Shown here in pieces: positions 1 to 4,255 of a stretch of 5,917 nucleotides of DNA. Every line of letters starts with the position of its first letter. The stretch's first letter is position 1. The stretch is taken from NCBI GenBank assembly GCA_018609185.1, contig JAHCSD010000047.1:1-5917 (forward strand), read 5' to 3'. Below the pieces are notes generated by a model. The model did not search any database, was not told the origin of the DNA, and was given only the letters and a program-made list of their open reading frames with translations. This DNA is from Patescibacteria group bacterium (lineage in GTDB: Bacteria; Patescibacteriota; Minisyncoccia; JAHCSD01). A program made the translations under genes and the position numbers.

Positions 1-85
1 AGCTCGTAAGCTCGCTCATCTAACGGGGTAAGGTTTTGTCCCCAATCAGCCTTCGTCCTTGGGACTCGGCTTCTTGGACAAAGCC
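1..85 (-). repeat. Structured three-module repeat, copy 1 (truncated by window edge)
   Basis: This is the first of three copies of a repeat made of hairpin B, a central palindrome A and hairpin C, in that order on the minus strand. Here only B and most of A are present; about 13 nt of A and all of C lie off the left edge. Positions 1-28 match 3432-3459 of copy 2 base for base. Hairpin B has nested stems 35-39/78-82, 42-45/74-77, 48-51/68-71 (AGCC/GGCT) and 55-58/62-65 (GTCC/GGAC), separated by the same TC/TC and TTC/TC internal loops seen in the other copies. B overlaps the 3' end of ybeY, whose stop lies at 46-48. By analogy with copies 2 and 3, another minus-strand gene may start about 75 nt to the left of the window. 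Confidence 0.85.
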
Positions 86-480
86 CTGAAAATTTTTTTC
101 TCTAGGCCTTCCATCTCCTCCACATCCTTGTCTTTCTCATGATCATATCCCATTAAATGCAAGAGCCCATGAACCAATAATATTGTTAATTCTTTTTTGA
201 ATGAGTGCCCTTTTTGCTTCGCCTGCTTTTTTACACGCGGCACACAAATCACAATGTCTCCCAACTCTTCCTTGCCACCATCCGCCCCAAACGACAGCAC
301 ATCCGTCACCCGATTCTTCCCGCGATATTTCTTATTCAAATTCCTTATCCTATTCTCCCCCACGAGCACGACCGCAACCTCTTTACTTTTTACTCCCATA
401 ACTTCCGCAGCCTTCACTAGCACGTTTTTTACGGAATCGTCATCAACCTTTGACTGGGTTAAATTTTTGATATTTATCAT
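46..480 (-). CDS. ybeY: Endoribonuclease YbeY (rRNA maturation factor)
   Basis: Zinc-dependent single-strand endoribonuclease of the YbeY/UPF0054 family, acting in the cytoplasm on 16S rRNA 3'-end processing and ribosome quality control. The family signature is clear in the 144-residue product: the metal site HGLLHLMGYDH with His104, His108 and His114, preceded by TDVLSF (59-64) and LGDIVI (73-78). The length is normal for the family. The last ten or so residues (SKKPSPKDEG) are encoded inside hairpin B of repeat copy 1, so the C-terminal tail is probably repeat-derived and dispensable. The start ATG (478-480) has no Shine-Dalgarno sequence, and a candidate promoter lies only 12 nt upstream, so the message may be nearly leaderless. 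In many bacteria rpsU, yqeY and ybeY are neighbours; here a small-ORF cassette separates yqeY from ybeY. Confidence 0.95.
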   Translation of the reverse strand: MINIKNLTQSKVDDDSVKNVLVKAAEVMGVKSKEVAVVLVGENRIRNLNKKYRGKNRVTDVLSFGADGGKEELGDIVICVPRVKKQAKQKGHSFKKELTILLVHGLLHLMGYDHEKDKDVEEMEGLEKKIFRALSKKPSPKDEG

Positions 481-491
481 GTAGCGACGCT

Positions 492-520
492 AATATACGA
501 ATTCACGCGAATGATGCGAA
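492..520 (-). promoter_or_regulatory. Candidate ybeY promoter, minus strand
   Basis: On the minus strand TTCGCA (520-515) and TATATT (497-492) are separated by 17 nt. Each matches the sigma-70 consensus at 4 to 5 positions. Transcription would begin near 485, leaving a leader of only about 5 nt before the ybeY ATG, which agrees with the lack of a ribosome binding site. The region is low in complexity: CGAAT occurs three times between 498 and 519, and TAGCG-A-CGCTA (482-492) is a small palindrome touching the -10. These repeats could produce promoter-like strings by chance. Confidence 0.35.
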
Positions 521-529
521 TACTATTTA

Positions 530-549
530 CCCTGAGCACAGTCGAAGGG
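530..549 (+). repeat. REP-like palindromic repeat, left copy
   Basis: CCCTGAGCACAGTCGAAGGG is an imperfect palindrome with CCCT/AGGG ends. The form CCTGAGC-N3-GTCGAAGG is recognisable as a short extragenic repeat found in many bacterial genomes. A second copy in opposite orientation lies at 911-927, so the pair brackets the small membrane protein gene. The -35 box of that gene begins at the next base (550). Confidence 0.7.
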
Positions 550-577
550 TTGACTTCTTTCTCTCAATTGGTAAAAT
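550..577 (+). promoter_or_regulatory. Promoter of the small membrane protein gene
   Basis: TTGACT (550-555) and TAAAAT (572-577) each match the sigma-70 consensus at five of six positions, with a 16-nt spacer. Transcription should start near 584, giving a leader of about 28 nt that includes AGGAGG (595-600) ahead of the ATG at 612. The promoter directly abuts the REP-like repeat. With the terminator at 831-882 it makes the small gene an independent transcription unit. Confidence 0.7.
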
Positions 578-611
578 GGCGGTAGTTCTTTGAGAGGAGG
601 TTAAAGTAAGA

Positions 612-818
612 ATGAAGCACGTTCCTATGATCTTTGCACTGTTAGGATTGGCGTTTGCTTTAACTGCTGTTGTTGCTGGCATTACTATCTTTTGGCTTCT
701 TGGAGCACTTTTATTTCTTATCCCCACTGTTTATCTTTTTAGTAAGAAAGATTACTTTTCTACAGTCCTTGGCATCGCTGTTGTAATACTATATACATCT
801 CTCTTCTTATTTAGCTAG
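612..818 (+). CDS. Small hydrophobic protein, three predicted membrane helices
   Basis: I do not recognise the family of this 68-residue protein. Almost the whole chain is hydrophobic, with three likely membrane helices at about residues 5-24, 26-43 and 50-67. A short basic/acidic turn, SKKDYF (44-49), lies between the second and third. No cysteine or catalytic motif is seen. That it is a real gene is supported by its own promoter (550-577), a strong ribosome binding site AGGAGG at 595-600 (11 nt from the ATG) and an intrinsic terminator 13 nt after the stop. It lies opposite in strand to the surrounding housekeeping genes and between inverted REP-like sequences, so it may be a later insertion between yqeY and ybeY. 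Possible roles, such as a small toxin, a membrane-protein modulator or a DUF-type integral protein, cannot be told apart from sequence alone. Confidence 0.8.
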   Translation: MKHVPMIFALLGLAFALTAVVAGITIFWLLGALLFLIPTVYLFSKKDYFSTVLGIAVVILYTSLFLFS

Positions 819-830
819 TAAACGGTCTAT

Positions 831-882
831 AAAGCCAGTAACCAATAGAGTCAGGCTCCACGGGTCTGGCTTTTTTCTTTTT
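831..882 (+). terminator. Intrinsic terminator of the small membrane protein gene
   Basis: AAAGCCAG (831-838) pairs perfectly with CTGGCTTT (866-873). ACC (841-843) with GGT (863-865) extends the stem past a TA bulge. The 3' arm runs into T6-C-T5 (871-882). It lies 13 nt after the stop codon on the plus strand. The opposite strand has no comparable T run, so it is not bidirectional. Confidence 0.85.
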
Positions 883-903
883 AAGAAGCGAGGGGTAGAG
901 GTG

Positions 904-927
904 TTGACCCATTCGACAAGCTCAGGG
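904..927 (-). repeat. REP-like palindromic repeat, right copy (inverted)
   Basis: ATTCGACAAGCTCAGGG (911-927) is the reverse complement of the repeat form seen at 530-549 (CCCTGAGC-N3-GTCGAA). The adjoining TTGACCC (904-910) resembles the GGGTTGAC next to the left copy, though partly in a different arrangement. ACCC (907-910) and GGGT (925-928) can close a hairpin. The pair of copies brackets about 360 bp carrying the small membrane protein gene. Confidence 0.65.
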
Positions 928-953
928 TTGCCCCTCAACTGTGTTCGGGGCAA
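928..953. repeat. Short GC-rich inverted repeat
   Basis: TTGCCCC (928-934) and GGGGCAA (947-953) are perfect 7-bp inverted arms around a 12-nt loop. CCCCTC (931-936) can alternatively pair with GAGGGG at 890-895, enclosing the right REP-like copy, so the two folds exclude each other. There is no downstream T run on the minus strand, so this is not a convincing intrinsic terminator for the yqeY operon. The rest of 882-975 shows no gene. Confidence 0.55.
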
Positions 954-975
954 AAAGCGTCATCTTCTTCTCCAA

Positions 976-1074
976 GAAAACGAATAGAGGTTTTCATTTT
1001 CTTCGGGTTGGCGTTGGGTACATTGAGGAAGCAATAAAATAGAGGCGCGAAAATGAAAACCTCTATTCGTTTTC
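976..1074. repeat. Perfect 26-bp inverted repeat overlapping the yqeY 3' end
   Basis: Positions 976-1001 and 1049-1074 are exact reverse complements over 26 bp, separated by 47 nt. The right arm contains the last three sense codons and stop of yqeY (Glu-Asn-Glu-stop at 1063-1074) plus the following 14 nt, so the left arm is an inverted duplicate of the gene end. The loop contains another ATAGAGG (1039-1045), also found in the left arm. Transcribed from the yqeY side it would form a very stable hairpin and could protect the operon message 3' end, but no T run follows. Confidence 0.9.
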
Positions 1075-1524
1075 GCCTAACAACTCTCGAACCACCCTCG
1101 AAACCATCTCGCCATCTGCCTTTCCCTTAACCTGCGGCATAAGCGCTCCCATCACTTTCCCAAAATCGCTTTGGGTTTCAGCCCCAACTTTTTTTACGGC
1201 ACCTTCAGCCAATTTCCTCACCTCCTCCTCCGACATTTGCTCGGGCATATACCCCGAAAGAATCTCTTGTTCTTTCTTTTCTTTATCTGCGAGATCTGTT
1301 CTTCCCGCATCTCGAAATTGCTTTTCAGCATCTTTTCTTTTTTTCAATTCAGATGAAACAACCTCCACCACCTCCTCTTCAGTTAACCCTTCTTCCTTCT
1401 TTTTCTTTTCAATTTCCTTATTATTGATCGCAGAAAGCAACATACGCAAAGCAGATGTCCGAAGCTCGTCCTTTTCTTTCAGGGCTTTGGTCGCATCACT
1501 TTGAATTTGCTCCTTAAGCTTCAT
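1063..1524 (-). CDS. yqeY: YqeY / GatB-like domain protein
   Basis: A 153-residue member of the GatB/YqeY family, whose domain is related to the tail domain of the tRNA-dependent amidotransferase subunit GatB. The molecular role of free-standing YqeY is not firmly established; tRNA binding or aminoacyl-tRNA quality control is usually proposed. The family pattern is visible: an N-terminal helix with DATKALKEKDE, then LRTSALRMLLSAINNKEIEKK (about 21-41), a highly charged middle, and a C-terminal helical tail domain from about residue 88 (EILSGYMPEQMSEEE onward, with MGALMPQVKGKADG). The length is typical. It lies 5 nt downstream of rpsU, with AAGGA about 8 nt before the ATG, and is the last gene of the hisS - HIT - rpsU - yqeY operon. 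The rpsU-yqeY pairing is conserved in many bacteria. Its final codons form one arm of a perfect inverted repeat. Confidence 0.93.
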   Translation of the reverse strand: MKLKEQIQSDATKALKEKDELRTSALRMLLSAINNKEIEKKKKEEGLTEEEVVEVVSSELKKRKDAEKQFRDAGRTDLADKEKKEQEILSGYMPEQMSEEEVRKLAEGAVKKVGAETQSDFGKVMGALMPQVKGKADGEMVSRVVRELLGENE

Positions 1525-1529
1525 GGTCC

Positions 1530-1748
1530 TTATTTTGTTTTCCCGAGCTTCTTAAGTTCTTTATAGTGCTCTCGCAACTCATTCCTCCTCAATGCCGCCT
1601 TCCTCCTTTGGTTTCTATTTTTGGGTTTCCTATAGAAGCGTATTTCGCGCGCGCGAAGCAAAATACCGCTTTGCTGAACGGTACGAGAAAATCTACGCAC
1701 AAACGCTCCCATAGTTTCTCTGTCTTTTCGTTTTACCTCAATAGCCAT
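1530..1748 (-). CDS. rpsU: 30S ribosomal protein S21
   Basis: Small, very basic protein of the 30S subunit platform, located near the 16S rRNA 3' end, where it takes part in initiation-region recognition. The 72-residue product has the family layout: a short N-terminal strand (AIEVKRKDRETMGAFVRRF), the GILLRAREIRFYRKP core and an Arg/Lys-rich C-terminal helix. The ATG follows the HIT-gene stop by 3 nt with no clear ribosome binding site, so translation is probably coupled to the upstream gene. A run of alternating CG at 1646-1655, inside the 14-bp palindrome 1644-1657, is accounted for by Arg/Ala codons. Confidence 0.95.
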   Translation of the reverse strand: MAIEVKRKDRETMGAFVRRFSRTVQQSGILLRAREIRFYRKPKNRNQRRKAALRRNELREHYKELKKLGKTK

Positions 1749-1751
1749 AAT

Positions 1752-2069
1752 CTAATCTGCCATTAAATGGACGTGCAAATGATCAATTATCTGCCCTCCG
1801 CCGCGTCCTACATTGATCTCGAGACGGTATCCGGAATCTGCGACTCCCAACTGCTCTGCCATACGCTTTGCCGTAAGAAATAACGTACCTACGAGCTCCA
1901 CGTCTTCCTCGTCCATATGATTTACCGACTCAATGTGACGCTTGGGAATGATTAACACGTGAATACGCGTCTTGGGATTTATATCCTTAAACACAAAAAA
2001 CTGATCGTCTTCAAACACTTCATCAGATTCTTTCTCCTTGTTTGCAATTTGACAAAATAAACAGCTCAT
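1752..2069 (-). CDS. HIT-family nucleotide hydrolase (Hint/PKCI-like)
   Basis: Member of the histidine-triad superfamily, Hint branch: cytoplasmic enzymes that hydrolyse purine nucleoside phosphoramidates and possibly aminoacyl- or lysyl-AMP. The N-terminal CLFCQIANKE signature, the FKDINPKTRIHVLIIPKRHI segment (about 28-47) and the C-terminal triad HLHVHL near residue 100 are all clear. At 105 residues it ends almost directly after the triad, several residues short of typical Hint proteins (about 113), lacking the usual GG-x-tail. GAGGT about 9 nt upstream can serve as ribosome binding site, inside the hisS 3' end, which is only 5 nt away. Its place behind hisS is compatible with clearing misformed aminoacyl-adenylates, but this is inference. 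Confidence 0.93.
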   Translation of the reverse strand: MSCLFCQIANKEKESDEVFEDDQFFVFKDINPKTRIHVLIIPKRHIESVNHMDEEDVELVGTLFLTAKRMAEQLGVADSGYRLEINVGRGGGQIIDHLHVHLMAD

Positions 2070-2074
2070 AATTA

Positions 2075-3358
2075 CTAACCTCGTAACCCCTTCTTCACTT
2101 CCTTCACTACGTCGCTCAAGGGAACCGTTCGCTGGGTTCCTGTCTTCATATCCCGGATAATGATCGTCTCCTCCAGCGCCTCCTTGTGGCCCAATATTAA
2201 AGCATATGCTACCCCCAGTTTATTTGCAAGGCTCAACTGAGGGTCGATGCTTTCCTTTCCGAACGATTCGGTTATGGAAATTTTATTTTTTATAAATTCG
2301 TCGAACACCTTAAGGCTCTTTTTCTTCGCGACCTCCCCCAATTGAATAAGAAATACACGGGGCTTTGTCTTGCTTTCAATTTCGATGTTACTCTGCTTCA
2401 TGTATGCTATAAGCCGTTCTATCCCGAGAGCCGCACCCGCGGCAGGCGTCGGCCGCCCGCCCAAGAGCTCCACCAGATAGTCATACCTTCCTCCGCCACC
2501 CAGAGCAACTTGGGCCCTAGAAGCTTCTTCCTTGTCAATATTTTCGGGCAGAAACTCGAATACGGTCCTCGAGTAATAGTCCAGCCCTCGAACCAAATAG
2601 TGATTAATCACAAATGGCAAGTCGAGTTCTTCAACATATTCAAGGAACATTTTGAAGTGATTTCTACATGCGTCACAAAGATGATCAACAATGGGGGGTG
2701 CCCCCTGTTTGATCATCTGACACTTTTCTTCTTTACAGTCGAGCACCCTCAATATGTTTTTTCCGCTTCTCTTACGGCAGTCAGCACAGACTTGGCGGGA
2801 TCGGGAACGATAATAGGTAGAGAGAATTTTTTTGTAAATTGGCCGGCATTGCTTACACCCGATGCTGTTGATTTCTACCAAGACCTTGATTTTCAATGCC
2901 TGGAACATCCGGAAAAAAAGCTGGATAATTTGTGCTTCAACAATTGGACTCTCCCCTCCGAGCACCTCGACTCCATACTGATGGAACTGGCGATATCTTC
3001 CTTTCTGGGGACTCTCGTACCGAAACATGGGCCCCTCGTAGTACAGTTTTACCGGCTGAGGAAGGGTATGCATACCGTGAACGATATAGGCGCGCGCGAC
3101 CGGTGCGGTTTCCTCCGGACGAAGCACAAGCTTGTCGCCTCCCTTCGTACGAAAAGAATACATCTGTTTCTCAACAATATCGCTTGCAGCACCCACGCTC
3201 TTCATAAAAAGATCGGCGAATTCAAAAATCGGGGTGTCAATTCTCCTGAACCCAAGACCAGACGAGACACTCCGTACCCTCTCCCAATATCTCTGCTCTT
3301 CCGGCAAAATATCATGAACTCCCGGAGGAAGTTGTGTACCTTTTTTTCTTTTAGCCAT
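2075..3358 (-). CDS. hisS: Histidyl-tRNA synthetase
   Basis: Class II aminoacyl-tRNA synthetase that activates histidine with ATP and charges tRNA-His in the cytoplasm. All landmarks are present in the 427 residues: GVHDILPEE (13-21), motif 1 region FRRIDTPIFEF (37-47), LRPEETAPVARA (79-90), motif 2 with MFRYESPQKGRYRQFHQ (111-127), the histidine signature LVRGLDYYSRTVFEF (255-269), GGGGRYD (287-293), motif 3 ALGIERL (310-316), and a C-terminal anticodon-binding domain from about 333. The insertion domain carries four cysteine pairs (168/171, 191/194, 208/213, 228/231) that look like zinc ligands. The ATG lies 2 nt after the 3' arm of hairpin C of repeat copy 2 and has no Shine-Dalgarno sequence. 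It leads the tight operon with HIT, rpsU and yqeY. No clear promoter of its own was found, so read-through from lepB is possible. Confidence 0.97.
   Translation of the reverse strand: MAKRKKGTQLPPGVHDILPEEQRYWERVRSVSSGLGFRRIDTPIFEFADLFMKSVGAASDIVEKQMYSFRTKGGDKLVLRPEETAPVARAYIVHGMHTLPQPVKLYYEGPMFRYESPQKGRYRQFHQYGVEVLGGESPIVEAQIIQLFFRMFQALKIKVLVEINSIGCKQCRPIYKKILSTYYRSRSRQVCADCRKRSGKNILRVLDCKEEKCQMIKQGAPPIVDHLCDACRNHFKMFLEYVEELDLPFVINHYLVRGLDYYSRTVFEFLPENIDKEEASRAQVALGGGGRYDYLVELLGGRPTPAAGAALGIERLIAYMKQSNIEIESKTKPRVFLIQLGEVAKKKSLKVFDEFIKNKISITESFGKESIDPQLSLANKLGVAYALILGHKEALEETIIIRDMKTGTQRTVPLSDVVKEVKKGLRG
2680..2717. other. Strong hairpin inside hisS coding sequence
   Basis: GATGATCAA (2680-2688) pairs perfectly with TTGATCATC (2709-2717), and an inner run of five G (2694-2698) pairs with CCCCC (2701-2705) across a short loop. 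It lies within the codons for the cysteine-rich insertion, between the third and fourth cysteine pairs. It may be an accident of codon use, or it may slow ribosomes or affect message stability. Confidence 0.5.
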
Positions 3359-3520
3359 GCCAATTTTCTCAGCGAAGCAAATCCGGAGAATGCAGCTGAG
3401 ATGTTAGAAAATTGAGCACCCCGTTAGATAGAGCTCGTAAGCTCGCTCATCTAACGGGGTTAAGGTTTGGCATCCGCTCAGACTTCGCCCCACCGGCTCG
3501 TCCTCGCGGGCCAAGCCCTT
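3359..3520 (-). repeat. Structured three-module repeat, copy 2, between lepB and hisS
   Basis: This complete copy fills the whole space between the lepB stop (3519-3521) and the hisS ATG (3356-3358). On the minus strand hairpin B comes first, with stems 3466-3471/3510-3515, CCGC/GCGG at 3474-3477/3506-3509, GAC/GTC at 3481-3483/3500-3502 and GCC/GGC at 3487-3489/3495-3497. Palindrome A follows (3419-3459, 41 nt, arms CCCCGTTAGAT and ATCTAACGGGG), then AGCA, then hairpin C with CAATTTTCT (3361-3369) pairing with AGAAAATTG (3406-3414) and inner CAGC/GCTG (3370-3373/3395-3398). The stop codon of lepB lies in the outer base of B. No T run follows any stem, so it is not an intrinsic terminator. 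Confidence 0.9.
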
Positions 3521-4046
3521 AATACACCATAAACCTGTCAACGGGCCATGCGCGTAAAAATACTTTCCCTACAATAAAATTTTCTTTGAGCGCTCCCCAG
3601 CGTCTCGAGTCTGACGAGGCATTCCGGTTATCCCCCAGCACAAAGTGTTCACCCTCGTCCAAGACAATCTCAATATCTCCCGCGGTATGGGTACTCGAAA
3701 GATAACTTGACTCGTCAAGCGGTATCTCCTCCCCCGACTCCGCATAAATTTGTACCTGGCCCCCTTGTACCTTTACGGTCTCGCCGGACAGCCCCACCAC
3801 ACGTTTAATGTAAAACTGGGAAGGATTCAAGGGAAAGCGAAACACGATCACGTCTCCCCGCGCGACATCGTGAAACCGGTAGCTCAATTCATCAATTATA
3901 AGATATTCTCCGTTTTTAAACGTGGGGTCCATACTTGATCCCCGTACAAAAAACGGCTGCGCAACAAAATAACGAATGGGGATAATGATAAGAAGCGAGA
4001 TAACAACGATTTTAACGAAATCGCCAACTTGTCTGAAAAACTTCAT
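3519..4046 (-). CDS. lepB: Signal peptidase I
   Basis: Membrane-bound serine protease that cleaves signal peptides from exported proteins on the outer face of the membrane. The 175-residue product has a single N-terminal membrane helix (about 11-27, KIVVISLLIIIPIRYFV) followed by the family boxes: GSSMDPTF with nucleophile Ser38, YIKRVVGLSGETV with general-base Lys81, and the C-terminal FVLGDNRNASSDSRRWG box. I chose the ATG at 4044-4046. The frame stays open to a GTG at 4104-4106 (20 more residues), but that stretch is hairpin C of repeat copy 3, the ATG sits 2 nt after that hairpin exactly as hisS does in copy 2, and the helix follows naturally. There is no obvious Shine-Dalgarno sequence. 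A strong extended -10 promoter at 4206-4234 would give a folded leader of about 150 nt. Confidence 0.94.
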   Translation of the reverse strand: MKFFRQVGDFVKIVVISLLIIIPIRYFVAQPFFVRGSSMDPTFKNGEYLIIDELSYRFHDVARGDVIVFRFPLNPSQFYIKRVVGLSGETVKVQGGQVQIYAESGEEIPLDESSYLSSTHTAGDIEIVLDEGEHFVLGDNRNASSDSRRWGALKENFIVGKVFLRAWPVDRFMVY

Positions 4047-4204
4047 GCCAATCTTGCCCAAAAGAGCAAGTGTCAGTGCAGCTCGATTGGCTGCAAGATT
4101 GAGCACCCCGTTAGATGAGCGAGCTTGCGAGCTCTATCTAATGGGGTAATGATTTTGTGGGCCAATCGCACGTCGCCCCTCGGGCTTGTGCTCTTGGACA
4201 AAAT
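4047..4204 (-). repeat. Structured three-module repeat, copy 3, upstream of lepB
   Basis: This complete copy runs from the edge of the lepB promoter to 2 nt before its ATG. Hairpin B has ATTTTGT/ACAAAAT (4152-4158/4198-4204), CCAA/TTGG (4162-4165/4194-4197), GCAC/GTGC (4168-4171/4188-4191) and GCCC/GGGC (4175-4178/4182-4185), with the same TC/TC internal loop as the other copies. Palindrome A is 4106-4146. Its inner 19 nt read in the opposite direction from copies 1 and 2, while the arms and flanks keep their orientation. Hairpin C has CAATCTTGC/GCAAGATTG (4049-4057/4093-4101) and GAGC/GCTC (4064-4067/4081-4084). The AGCA linker between A and C is identical to that of copy 2. Confidence 0.9.
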
Positions 4205-4205
4205 A

Positions 4206-4234
4206 ATTATACCAAAGAATTTTCTTCAGGACAA
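4206..4234 (-). promoter_or_regulatory. lepB promoter (extended -10), minus strand
   Basis: On the minus strand the -10 is a perfect TATAAT (4211-4206) preceded by TGG, the extended -10 form. TTGTCC (4234-4229) lies 17 nt upstream as a four-of-six -35 box. Transcription should start near 4199, at the outer stem of hairpin B of repeat copy 3, so the lepB message would begin with this folded element. The promoter faces away from the LCP-gene promoter, and the two overlap. Confidence 0.75.
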
Positions 4235-4240
4235 GTTTTC

Positions 4241-4249
4241 TGTTATCAT
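4241..4249 (+). promoter_or_regulatory. LCP-gene promoter (extended -10), plus strand
   Basis: TGT-TATCAT is an extended -10 with five of six consensus bases in the hexamer. No good -35 is seen (TTTCTT at 4221-4226 has 17-nt spacing). The expected start point, 6 to 7 nt downstream, coincides with the ATG at 4256. The ATG also has no Shine-Dalgarno sequence, so a leaderless message is likely. Confidence 0.5.
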
Positions 4250-4255
4250 AAAACT

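Noticed and set aside
928..953. Terminator of the hisS-yqeY operon.
   Set aside because: The inverted repeat is GC-rich, but the minus strand has no T run after it.
1644..1657. 14-bp palindrome with (CG)5, possible Z-DNA or regulatory site.
   Set aside because: It lies inside rpsU and is explained by the conserved Arg-Ala-Arg codons.
2342..3415. Open reading frame of 357 codons on the plus strand opposite hisS.
   Set aside because: It is a shadow of hisS, with no recognisable domain, and it runs through the repeat at its end.
3419..3459. Palindrome A as an intrinsic terminator of lepB.
   Set aside because: No T run follows on either strand, and the same palindrome lies upstream of lepB inside its likely leader in copy 3.
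3519..3541. Promoter for hisS: a perfect TTGACA on the minus strand (3541-3536) near TATTAA (3524-3519).
   Set aside because: The spacer is only 11 nt, and at 17 nt the sequence is GC-rich, so this is probably chance within the lepB coding end.
4044..4106. Longer lepB starting at GTG 4104-4106, adding 20 residues.
   Set aside because: The extra codons are hairpin C of a repeat also found upstream of hisS, where the same stretch is not in frame with the gene. The GTG lies in the shared repeat sequence, and the ATG at 4046 begins a normal signal peptidase.
1..4204. CRISPR array from the spaced repeats.
   Set aside because: The copies are hundreds to thousands of bases apart, about 157 bp long and diverged with compensatory changes, and no regular spacers exist.
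4157..4255. Longer LCP protein starting at GTG 4157, adding 33 residues.
   Set aside because: The extension lies in hairpin B of repeat copy 3 and upstream of the predicted promoter, and it would place a long non-family segment before the membrane anchor.
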